Of a stretch of DNA of 64,000 nt, positions 35,499 to 42,905 are shown piece after piece. Made by a program: the position numbers and the translations under genes. Within the stretch, counting starts at the first letter, position 1, and the number at the start of each line of letters is the position of its first letter. The DNA is taken from assembly GCA_027314025.1 (NCBI GenBank), contig DAHVCP010000046.1:62001-126000 (forward strand). The letters are read 5' to 3'. The notes under the pieces were generated by a model that worked only from the letters and a program-made list of their open reading frames with translations, had not been told where the DNA came from and searched no databases. The DNA is from Acidobacteriota bacterium. GTDB taxonomy: Bacteria > Acidobacteriota > Terriglobia > Terriglobales > SCQP01.

Positions 35499-35718
35499 AG
35501 TACCAGAATCGCAGCCCCGGCGCACCCTGTCAACGGGAAAATGCCCACCCCTGCCTTTTTCTGCTGTCCGGCGCGAAGGGGATGGTAGCATGTGCCTTCC
35601 GTGTGATCAGCCGCCGAGGAAGCGGCCGGCGCACGAAAGCCCCGCCATCGCCCCGCCCCGCCTGCGGCGCGGCCAAAACCCGGGCGGCTGGGCCGCTTTG
35701 CAGAACCCGGAGGCGCCC

Positions 35719-36303
35719 ATGCCCGGCCACGATTCCCGCAAGGACATCCTGTTTACCGCCGCCCACCTGTTTCAGCAGCAAGGCTATGACGCCACCTCCA
35801 TGCAGGATGTCGCCAGCGCCTTGAACCTGAGCAAGGCCGCCCTGTACCACCATTTCGAAAGCAAGGATGAAATCCTGTTTCAGATCATGAGTTACGGGAT
35901 GGATATCTTCGAGACGCAGGTGGTGGCCGTGGTGCGGAACATCGCCGACCCCGAGGAGCGCCTGCGCGCCTGCATCCGCCTGCACATTGACGTGGTGGTC
36001 GGCGGCCGCGAGCGGGAAATCACCGTCATTCTGCATGAGAACCATGCCCTGCGCCCAGAAGAGAAGCGGCAGATCAACGCCCGCAAGAAGGCCTATATCG
36101 TGTTCCTGGAAAACCTGATCGCCGAGGTGCAGCGCCGCCGCGGCGGCCGTTATGCCGTCCGTCCCCGCGTCGCCGCTTTTGCCCTGCTGGGAATGATCAA
36201 CTGGATGTATCAGTGGTGGCGTCCGGAAGGCGCGGTGAAGGGCGAGGAGATGGGCAAGGAATATACCGCCTTGTTCTTGCAGGGCATCTTCGCCAAAGCC
36301 TGA
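35719..36303 (+). CDS. TetR/AcrR-family transcriptional regulator
   Basis: A 194-residue protein. Residues about 5-52 are the DNA-binding helix-turn-helix domain (SRKDILFTAAHLFQQQGYDATSMQDVASALNLSKAALYHHFESKDEILF in outline), and residues about 60-190 an all-helical ligand-binding domain ending YTALFLQGIFAKA. ATG 35719 has GGAGG five bases upstream. It is divergent from ilvC with about 250 bp between starts, and a TetR-type dyad lies beside ilvC. Whether it senses a branched-chain intermediate or an acyl-CoA is unknown. Confidence 0.92.
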   Translation: MPGHDSRKDILFTAAHLFQQQGYDATSMQDVASALNLSKAALYHHFESKDEILFQIMSYGMDIFETQVVAVVRNIADPEERLRACIRLHIDVVVGGREREITVILHENHALRPEEKRQINARKKAYIVFLENLIAEVQRRRGGRYAVRPRVAAFALLGMINWMYQWWRPEGAVKGEEMGKEYTALFLQGIFAKA

Positions 36304-36344
36304 CACCTGGAAGGGCGCGACCGGCCCGCCGAGGCCGGTTCCCC

Positions 36345-36842
36345 ATGACCAACGCCGAACTGCTCGATCTGATTGAGTATCAAGACTGGGCCCGCGAGCG
36401 CATTCTGCCCGCGTTGGAGCCGCTTACGAGCGAGGAATGGCAGCGTCCCCTGGGCGGCAGCTTCGCCAGCCTGCACGCGACGGTGCTGCACATCCTCGGC
36501 GCCCAGGAGATTTGGGGCGCGCGCCTGCGCGGCGGGCAAAAGGGTTTTCCCGCCGCCGCCGAACTGCCCGACCTGGCCGCAATGCGTTCCCGCTGGCAAG
36601 CCGCAATCGCCGGTCTGCGTGACGGGCTGGCGGCCCAGCCGGAGGGCGCCGCGGGCCGGGTCATCGCCTACACGCGCCAGGGCCAAGCCGTGGAAATGCC
36701 CGTCGCGGCGGTGATGTTGCAACTCAGCCATCACACCGCCTACCATCTCGGCCAGGTGGTGCATATGCTCCGCCAGTTGGGCCGCACGCCCGCCGATACC
36801 GGCTATATCTCCTACCAGCGCCAGCGCGCCGCCACTGGCTGA
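36345..36842 (+). CDS. DinB-family four-helix protein
   Basis: A 165-residue protein of the DinB/YfiT-like putative metalloenzyme superfamily. It opens with LLDLIEYQDWARERILPAL, has HILGAQEIWGARL (first metal-ligand His near 49), and HHTAYHLGQVVHMLRQLG with further His ligands near 128-132. These helical-bundle proteins bind a divalent metal; some are thiol transferases, and others are DNA-damage induced with unknown role. It follows the TetR gene after 41 bp and may be co-transcribed. ATG 36345 has no strong Shine-Dalgarno. Confidence 0.88.
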   Translation: MTNAELLDLIEYQDWARERILPALEPLTSEEWQRPLGGSFASLHATVLHILGAQEIWGARLRGGQKGFPAAAELPDLAAMRSRWQAAIAGLRDGLAAQPEGAAGRVIAYTRQGQAVEMPVAAVMLQLSHHTAYHLGQVVHMLRQLGRTPADTGYISYQRQRAATG

Positions 36843-36988
36843 CCACGCCGCCTTGCGGCTTCGCGGCGGGTTCGGCACGCGGACGGAGCCGGGCGCCAGC
36901 CGTTCCCACCCGGCCGCAGCGACCCGATCGAAAGAAGGCTTCCAGGGCGACAACGGGGAGCGGCCAACACCGGGCTGCGGAGCCCCTC

Positions 36989-37327
36989 CTAGGCGTTGGC
37001 CAGCACCGCCAGGCCAGGGACACCCAGCAATCGCTGATCCGCCGTCACCAGCACCAGCCCCATCACCTGCGCCGTCGCCGCCAGCAGCCGGTCGGCGGGA
37101 TCCTGATGCGCCCAGGGCAGCTCCGCCGCCACCAGCGCGATTTCCGCCGTCATCGGCGCCTCGCGCACCCCGGCCTGGGCCAGCCCGGATGGCAGCCAGG
37201 AACGGAGGTTCGGCTCCAATCCGGCGCTCCGGCGCCCCGCCCATCGCGTGATCTCCCAGACGCTCACGGCGGAAAACCAAACCTCCTGCTCGCCCCCCTG
37301 CAACAGGCGACGGATCGGCGCGCGCAC
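36989..37327 (-). pseudogene. PIN-domain (VapC-like) gene lacking its 5' end
   Basis: A 112-residue frame that matches the middle and end of VapC-type PIN ribonucleases: EVWFSAVSVWEITRW (second acidic residue in WEI), then ELPWAHQDPADRLLAATAQVMGLVLVTADQRLL with the later Asp cluster. PIN domains begin about 25-30 residues earlier with a strand ending in the first catalytic Asp (LLDTHxLLW); that part is absent. The frame upstream of GTG 37327 stops at 37351-37349 after seven unrelated codons, and the S9 peptidase gene starts 50 bp away on the other strand. No antitoxin gene adjoins. It is probably an inactive remnant. Confidence 0.7.
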
Positions 37328-37376
37328 GCGCGTGTGGGCCGTAGTACGCTAGCAGGTTCCCTGGAGGCCGTTGCTG

Positions 37377-39635
37377 ATGTCCCGCCGAATCGCTATTCGC
37401 ATCGCCCCGAGTCTTGCCGCCGCGTGTATCTTGGCCGCCACCTTGGCCCTGCCCGCCGCCGCGCAAGCCCCGCTCACCGTGCGCAAGATCTACGCCAAGC
37501 CGGGCCTAACCGGCTACGCGCCCAAGAGCATCGAATGGAGCCCTAGCGGCCGGAAGCTCTCCTATCTGCTGCGCTCGCCCGGACACAAGCTGGCCAACCT
37601 CTACGTGGTCAATGTTGCCACCGGCCAAACGTCCCTGCTCATTCCCGGCCGTACCCTGGCCGGCGCGGCTGAACCGCTCAGCGCCATCAAAAACCCGCTC
37701 AAGCGCGAACGCGTTTCCCGCTACGGCTTCGCCAGCTATTCGTGGTCGCCGAAAAGCGATTATCTGCTCTACATCAGCCAAAACCAGGTCTACCGCTACA
37801 ACCCCGCCACCCGCGCCAGCCGCCGGCTCACCAGCTCTCCCGGCGCCAAAACCCAGCCGCACTTGTCGCCCAATGAGCAGTGGCTGAGTTACGTGGACCG
37901 TGGCGACTTGCAAGTCCTGCGCGTTCATCCCGCCCATCCCCAGCCCGGCCAGCCCATCCTGCCGCGCCGCACGAACATCCTCAACGGCGGCATGGATTGG
38001 CTCTATCCGGAGGAGCTGAACCTGCGGCACGGCTACGCCTGGTCGCCGAACAGCGACGCCATTGCGTTCATGCAGTTCGATGAGAACCCGGTCCACACCT
38101 ACCCGCTGCCCAACTTCCTGCCCCACTTTCCCACCGTCGCATGGCAGCACTTTCCCAACGCCGGCGATCCCAACCCCATCCTGCATCTCGGCGTCTATTG
38201 GCCGGCCAGCCGCCAGGTCACCTGGATTCACGTCGCCGGCATGCCGGACAACTATCTGCCGCGTATCGGCTGGCTGCCCGGCGGGCATCGCGTTTGGGCC
38301 ATCACCTTGAATCGCGCCCAAACCCGCGAGCGCCTCTGGTTCGCCAACCCCCGCACCGGCCGCAAACGCCTGGTGCTGACCATCCGCAACCAATATTGGA
38401 TCAACCCCACCTTCGACCATTACTTCTTCAAGACCAAGCCCTGGTTCATTTTCGGTTCCGCCCAGGACGGCTGGCATCATCTGTATCTCTACAACCGCGA
38501 TGGCCGCCTCATCCGCAAGCTCACGCGCGGCCCCTGGAACGTCGGCGAATTTCTCGGCGTGGATGAAGCCCACGGCTGGGTCTATTTCACCGCCGGCGTT
38601 CTTGGCGCGGGAACTGCGCCCGGCCTGGTCGAGCCCTATGACACCGATCTCTATCGCGTCTCGGTCCATGGCGGCGCGCCGCAGCGGCTGACCCGCCGCG
38701 CCGGCGACTATCGCATTTCGCTGGCGCCCAACGCCCGCCACTTCCTGGCGGCCTATTCCACCTCGACCAGGCCGCCCGAGCTGGTGCTGCGAGCGACCGA
38801 AACCGCCGAGCGCCATGTCCTGCGCCCCGCCGTCAATCTCGCCGCCTACCAGTTGCAGCCGCGGAAATATTTCCAGATCCTCGCCGCCGACGGCCGCACC
38901 AAGCTGTGGGCTTGGATGGAGACCCCGCCCCATTTCAATCCCGCCAAGAAATACCCGGTCATCATGAACCAGTACGGCGGCCCGCTCGCTTCCACCATTC
39001 AAAACGCCTGGGGCGGCGCCGCGACTTTGTTCAACAACATTTTGCTGCGCGACGGCTTCGTCTTATTCGACGTGGACAACCGCGACAATACCTACGCCTC
39101 CCGCCCGCAGCAGGGCCTGATCAAGTACCACTTTGGCCGTATCGCCTGCGCCGACCAGGTGGCGGCGGCGAAGTGGCTGAAGTCGCAGCCATACGTGAAC
39201 CCCCGCCGCGTCGGCATTTGGGGCTGGAGCTACGGCGGCTACATCACGCTCTATGAGCTGACCCACGCCCCGGGCGTATGGCGCGCCGCCATCTCCGTCG
39301 CTCCGGTCACCAAGTGGACCGACTACGACACCGCCTACACCGAGCGCTACATGGGCCTGCCGGAGAACAATCCCCAGGGCTACCACGACAGCAGCCCGGT
39401 GAACTACGTCCAGTATCTCCGCGATCCTTTATTGCTGGTCGCCGGCACCGGCGACGACAACGTGCACTTCCAGAACACGCTCCAGTTCATCCAGCAGATG
39501 ATCCGCTACCGCAAGCCGTTCCAGCTGATGATCTATCCCAACCGTTACCACGCCATCGCCGATCCCCCGGCGCGCATTGACCTGTTCACCCGCATGCTGC
39601 ACTTCTGGCGGCGCCAGTTGCAGCCGCGGGCCTAG
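37377..39635 (+). CDS. S9-family peptidase, dipeptidyl peptidase IV-like
   Basis: A 752-residue exported serine peptidase. Signal peptide about 1-31 (LAAACILAATLALPAAAQA). Residues about 40-500 form the beta-propeller (SPSGRKLSYLLR, YSWSPKSDYLLYIS, YAWSPNSDAIAFMQFDE), with DWLYPEE matching the double-Glu site that holds the peptide N-terminus in DPP IV. The hydrolase domain holds the nucleophile in GWSYGGY, the Asp in GTGDDNVHFQN and the His in NRYHAI. It probably removes X-Pro or X-Ala dipeptides in the periplasm for peptide use. GGAGG (37363-37367) precedes ATG 37377; TTG 37371 is the alternative. Confidence 0.95.
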   Translation: MSRRIAIRIAPSLAAACILAATLALPAAAQAPLTVRKIYAKPGLTGYAPKSIEWSPSGRKLSYLLRSPGHKLANLYVVNVATGQTSLLIPGRTLAGAAEPLSAIKNPLKRERVSRYGFASYSWSPKSDYLLYISQNQVYRYNPATRASRRLTSSPGAKTQPHLSPNEQWLSYVDRGDLQVLRVHPAHPQPGQPILPRRTNILNGGMDWLYPEELNLRHGYAWSPNSDAIAFMQFDENPVHTYPLPNFLPHFPTVAWQHFPNAGDPNPILHLGVYWPASRQVTWIHVAGMPDNYLPRIGWLPGGHRVWAITLNRAQTRERLWFANPRTGRKRLVLTIRNQYWINPTFDHYFFKTKPWFIFGSAQDGWHHLYLYNRDGRLIRKLTRGPWNVGEFLGVDEAHGWVYFTAGVLGAGTAPGLVEPYDTDLYRVSVHGGAPQRLTRRAGDYRISLAPNARHFLAAYSTSTRPPELVLRATETAERHVLRPAVNLAAYQLQPRKYFQILAADGRTKLWAWMETPPHFNPAKKYPVIMNQYGGPLASTIQNAWGGAATLFNNILLRDGFVLFDVDNRDNTYASRPQQGLIKYHFGRIACADQVAAAKWLKSQPYVNPRRVGIWGWSYGGYITLYELTHAPGVWRAAISVAPVTKWTDYDTAYTERYMGLPENNPQGYHDSSPVNYVQYLRDPLLLVAGTGDDNVHFQNTLQFIQQMIRYRKPFQLMIYPNRYHAIADPPARIDLFTRMLHFWRRQLQPRA

Positions 39636-39757
39636 CGCTCGCCCAGCGGCGCTCCGTCATATCGAGCCTTTAAGGCCTGGCGCGGCCGCCGGCCCTGGCC
39701 CGACAGCCCTACGCCCACCGCCCCAAACAGAGCCGCGACCGCGGCTCAGTTGGAGGT

Positions 39758-40237
39758 TCAACCCGGCCGCCGCCCCGGCAGCTTACGCTGCTCTTCCGCG
39801 GTGAACAGTTCCTCGACCCCGGCCGCCGCCGCCAGTTGCCCGTAGTCTGCCTTATCGAAGCCGACGATGGTTTGCGCGATGCGCCCATCCGCGCCCACCC
39901 AAAACACCGTGGGCACATGGGTCAGTCCATAGGCGCGGCTGGCGGCGTGTTCCGGCGCCGCGTCCAGGGCGATGGGGAAGCGCACGCCATAGGTCTGGGC
40001 AAATTTCCGCGCCGCGCGCGCGTCATTTTGCGCCACGCCCACCAGTTTGGGCCCGCGCTCCGGGACCTGCGCGAACAGCCTTTGCAGATACGGGAAGCTG
40101 AACTGACACACCGGGCAGTCCACTTTGAAAAACGCCAGAATCACTGCCCCCGCGGCCTCCGCCGATTGGAACCGCCCGCCTTGCAGCAATGGCAGGTCCA
40201 ATGGCGGCGCCGCCGTGCCTTCCGCCAGTGCGCTCAT
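39758..40237 (-). CDS. Thioredoxin-fold redox protein, AhpC/TlpA-like
   Basis: A 159-residue cytoplasmic protein (no signal peptide) with the AhpC-TSA/redoxin fold: TAAPPLDLPLLQGGRF, AVILAFFKVDCPVCQFSFPYLQ with a C-x2-C pair, YGVRFPIALD and VPTVFWVGADGRI. A D-C-P-V-C site after FFK resembles bacterial redoxins and thiol-disulfide exchange proteins rather than classical peroxiredoxins (T-x3-C). Role: reduction of protein disulfides or peroxides; partner unknown. It stands alone, convergent with the S9 peptidase gene. Confidence 0.88.
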   Translation of the reverse strand: MSALAEGTAAPPLDLPLLQGGRFQSAEAAGAVILAFFKVDCPVCQFSFPYLQRLFAQVPERGPKLVGVAQNDARAARKFAQTYGVRFPIALDAAPEHAASRAYGLTHVPTVFWVGADGRIAQTIVGFDKADYGQLAAAAGVEELFTAEEQRKLPGRRPG

Positions 40238-40335
40238 TCCCCTAGTCTGCCACCGCCTGGCCGGCGCCGCGCCGCCCGCCCCGCCGCGCACGCCGCGGCA
40301 CTTCACCCTCAGCTGCGCCCGACTCCCCCGGCCGG

Positions 40336-40806
40336 CTATGGGGCCCAGGCGATCTGGGTCCATTCCTGGGCGGCGACCAGGCGGCCCAGGTGGCCGACGT
40401 TGGTCGTTGCGACAACCGCCGAGGTGTCGGCTTCCGGCGCACCGAGGTCCCGATGCGCCAGCCGCGCCTGCGCCGCCAGGATAACGTCGACATCCAATGC
40501 GTGCCGGTCCGCGGTGGGCTGGCCGCCCTGACGAAGCTCGGCCCACAACTCTGCTGCGAGCCGCATCGCCGCTGTGCTGATCGGAAGGTAGGTCATCGGT
40601 CCGCGGAGTTGATCGAGTTTCTGGACGGCGCCGTTCGAGCGCATGCGCAGTAGCTCTCGCCGCAGTTCGTAATCGGCGATCTCCGGCAGGCAAATGGCAA
40701 CGCCGGCTTTTTCCAACAGCTCGACCCATGCAGCGATCTCCGGCCGCTGCTTGGGATGGACCACCAGCCCGAGCACCCCCGTGTCAAGCACCACTGCCCT
40801 GGTCAT
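40336..40806 (-). CDS. PIN-domain toxin (VapC-like ribonuclease)
   Basis: A 156-residue PIN protein. The acidic residues are in place: VVLDTGVLGLVV (Asp8), IADYELRRELL (Glu near 48) and DRHALDVDVILAAQA (Asp near 100-107), and it ends TTNVGHLGRLVAAQEWTQI. Such proteins cleave RNA and are held inactive by a small partner. The gene overlaps the upstream small ORF by 4 nt (ATGA), the classic toxin-antitoxin arrangement with the antitoxin first. The target RNA cannot be read from sequence. A truncated PIN gene at 36989 is a separate remnant. Confidence 0.88.
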   Translation of the reverse strand: MTRAVVLDTGVLGLVVHPKQRPEIAAWVELLEKAGVAICLPEIADYELRRELLRMRSNGAVQKLDQLRGPMTYLPISTAAMRLAAELWAELRQGGQPTADRHALDVDVILAAQARLAHRDLGAPEADTSAVVATTNVGHLGRLVAAQEWTQIAWAP

Positions 40807-41042
40807 GGAAACAGCTTGCGCCCGGAAAGCCGGTCTTCGTCCAGGGCCCGGGCAACCTCCGGCCACCGCGCTTCGTCCGCCGTCGCCGGCGCCTCCAGCC
40901 AATTCCGCACCAGAGCCGTTACCTGCTCTCCGTGGCCCCGGCACTGTTTTGCACCCGCGCCGCTGCGCGCTTCGCGCGCGACGGCGCCGCGGCTCGCGGG
41001 CGGGGCGGAGGCCGAATCGGCGGAATGTTTTCGGCCGGGCAT
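40803..41042 (-). CDS. Antitoxin of the adjacent PIN toxin
   Basis: A 79-residue ORF ending in the 4-nt overlap with the toxin start. Its C-terminal end, ARALDEDRLSGRKLFP, resembles the tail that wraps the toxin in several VapB-like antitoxins. The N-terminal half (SADSASAPPASRG and an RARSGAGAK-like stretch) is low-complexity, and the DNA-binding fold is not obvious, so the true start may be internal. On the minus strand TACACT ends about 10 bases before ATG 41042, a possible near-leaderless start. Confidence 0.65.
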   Translation of the reverse strand: MPGRKHSADSASAPPASRGAVAREARSGAGAKQCRGHGEQVTALVRNWLEAPATADEARWPEVARALDEDRLSGRKLFP

Positions 41043-41082
41043 CGCTGCCGCTAGTGTAATCCAACCCAGTCCCGGCTCCTGC

Positions 41083-41088
41083 TACGCT
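41083..41088 (+). promoter_or_regulatory. -10-like TACGCT before mqnC
   Basis: TACGCT ends five bases before the GTG start at 41094. No Shine-Dalgarno is visible, so a leaderless transcript is likely. Confidence 0.4.
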
Positions 41089-41093
41089 AAATC

Positions 41094-42200
41094 GTGGCCG
41101 TTTCCGCCCCTGACCGCTCCGCCGGCGCGCTGGTCCAGCGCCTAGCCGCCCGCCTTGCCGCGGGCGATCGCATCACCCCGGACGAGGCCGCCGCATTGTG
41201 GCACGGCGCCGGCGACGCCGAGTTGCGCGCGCTGGCCGCGCAGGTCCGCGCCCGCCATCACGCCCCCGGCGATTGCACCTACCTGGTGATGCGCATCATC
41301 AACTACACCAACGTCTGCGTCGCGCAATGCGACTACTGCGCCTTTTACGTGCTCCCCGGCCGCCCCGGCGGTTATGTGCTCAGCCGCGAGCAGGTCTTCG
41401 CCAAGCTGGATGAACTGCTGGCCCTGGGCGGCGACCTGGCGGGCTTCAACGGCGGCTTCAATCCCCATCTCCCGCTCGACTACTACTGCGATCTGTTCGC
41501 CGCCATCCGCCAGCGCTACGGCGACCGGCTGGAGTTCTACGCCCTCACCGTCGCCGAGTTCCTCTACCTCGCCGATCACGCCAAGCTTTCCCTCGACCAA
41601 GCCGCCGCGCGCTTCCGCGCCGCCGGCGTGCGCTGGATCACCGGCGGCGGCGCGGAGATCCTGACCGACCGCTTCCGCTCCCGCCACAGCAAATTCAAGT
41701 ACAGCGTCGCGGATTGTTTCGCCGCCCAGCGCGCCATTCTCGCCGCCGGCCTGCGCACCACCGCCACCATGGTGATCGGCTTCGATGAAACCATCGAGGA
41801 ACGCATCGAGCATCTGGAGCGCACGCGGCAATTCCAGGACGAAACCGGCGGGTTGGCGAGCTTTCTCTGCTGGACCTACAAGCCCTATTCCACCGCCCTG
41901 GGCGGCGCCGAGGTCGCCAGCGCCGAGTACCTCCGCCATCTCGCCCTGTGCCGCATTTATCTCGACAACATCCCCCGCATCCGCACTTCCGTGCTGACGC
42001 AAAACGAGCGCGCGCTCGACGGACTGGGCTGTGGCGCCGACGATTTCGATCTGCCCATCGAGGACGAAGTGACGCAAAAAGCCGGCGCCACCATCAGCCT
42101 GGATTTCAACGGCCTCCTGGCCCGCGCCCGCGGCCTCGGCTTCAACCCCCGCTATCGGCACGTCGCGCCCGGCGCGGCGGCGAGCGTGGAACGCTTCTGA
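41094..42200 (+). CDS. mqnC: Cyclic dehypoxanthinyl futalosine synthase (radical SAM)
   Basis: A 368-residue radical SAM enzyme of the futalosine route to menaquinone. The 4Fe-4S motif is CVAQCDYC (Cys75, 79, 82), within INYTNVCV...CAFY, the sequence typical of MqnC. It also has GGGAEIL, TTATMVIGFDETIEERIEHL and QDETGG, all family hallmarks. FNGGFNPHLPLDYY replaces the more usual LQGG.HP..P.DYY, a mild variation. The enzyme closes the ring of dehypoxanthine futalosine. It stands alone here; mqnA, B, D and E are not in the window. GTG 41094 fits a leaderless start. Confidence 0.88.
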   Translation: MAVSAPDRSAGALVQRLAARLAAGDRITPDEAAALWHGAGDAELRALAAQVRARHHAPGDCTYLVMRIINYTNVCVAQCDYCAFYVLPGRPGGYVLSREQVFAKLDELLALGGDLAGFNGGFNPHLPLDYYCDLFAAIRQRYGDRLEFYALTVAEFLYLADHAKLSLDQAAARFRAAGVRWITGGGAEILTDRFRSRHSKFKYSVADCFAAQRAILAAGLRTTATMVIGFDETIEERIEHLERTRQFQDETGGLASFLCWTYKPYSTALGGAEVASAEYLRHLALCRIYLDNIPRIRTSVLTQNERALDGLGCGADDFDLPIEDEVTQKAGATISLDFNGLLARARGLGFNPRYRHVAPGAAASVERF

Positions 42201-42225
42201 AGAATCTGGAACGGAGGTTTTTCGC

Positions 42226-42759
42226 ATGGCAAGACTCGTGTATGGATTGAACCAGTTCCTGGACGGTTACGTTGACCACCAGCAATTGGGCCCGCCGGAC
42301 CCGGTGCTCTTTCATCACTTCATCGAGCACGTACGCGGCTTGACGGGCATGGTGTACGGCCGCCGCATCTACGAGATCATGCATTATTGGGACGATGACG
42401 TGCCGGATTGGGACGCGGAGGATCGCGAGTTCGCGGCGGCGTGGCGAAGCCGGCCGAAGTGGGTGGTGTCGCGCTCGTCGCCATCGGTCGGCCCCAACGC
42501 CACGCTTGTCGGCAATGACTTCGCGGCGGTGATCCGCGGGCTGAAGGCCCAGCTCGATGGGGAGATTGACGTTGCCGGACCGGATTTGGCGGGAAGCCTG
42601 ACCAGCCTGGGACTTATTGATGAGTACCGACTCTACTTCCAGCCCATCGTGTTGGGTCGCGGCACGCCGTTCTTCGCCGGTCCCCGGTCGCCGCTCCGCC
42701 TGGTGGCAAGCGATCAACTCGGCGCGGACGTGGTTCGACTGACCTACGTTCCTGCGTAA
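42226..42759 (+). CDS. Dihydrofolate reductase-like protein (RibD C-terminal family)
   Basis: A 177-residue protein of the RibD C-terminal/DHFR-like fold (COG0262-type). It begins ARLVYGLNQFLDGYVD, has MVYGRRIYEIMHYWDD, KWVVSRSS, GEIDVAGPDLAGSL and a closing IDEYRLYFQPIVLGRGTPFFAG, the usual nucleotide-binding and dimer motifs. Members are NADPH-dependent reductases of unknown substrate; it is not the chromosomal folA enzyme. ACGGAGG (42211-42217) precedes ATG 42226. It lies 25 bp after mqnC and is probably in the same transcript. Confidence 0.9.
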   Translation: MARLVYGLNQFLDGYVDHQQLGPPDPVLFHHFIEHVRGLTGMVYGRRIYEIMHYWDDDVPDWDAEDREFAAAWRSRPKWVVSRSSPSVGPNATLVGNDFAAVIRGLKAQLDGEIDVAGPDLAGSLTSLGLIDEYRLYFQPIVLGRGTPFFAGPRSPLRLVASDQLGADVVRLTYVPA

Positions 42760-42893
42760 TCGCGCGACGCGCCCGAACGACCGCGGCAGTTTTCCAGGCG
42801 CATTTTGGGTCAAAGCCGCGTTTCCCACGGAGACGCAGCCCGGCGGCGGAGCCTCCACTCCAATATCCGCCGCGCTGACCCGCCGCCCTATTC

Positions 42894-42899
42894 TAAAAT
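42894..42899 (+). promoter_or_regulatory. -10-like TAAAAT before mutS
   Basis: TAAAAT ends six bases before the GTG start of mutS (42906); TATTCT overlaps just upstream. No Shine-Dalgarno is seen. anmK has a matching layout (TGTAAT, six bases, GTG). Confidence 0.45.
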
Positions 42900-42905
42900 C
42901 GCAAG

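Noticed and set aside
36210-37466. Long minus-strand open frame across the DinB-like gene and the PIN remnant
   Set aside because: It is antisense to a recognisable DinB-family gene and out of frame with the PIN-like sequence; Gly/Ala/Arg-rich translation shows no family resemblance.
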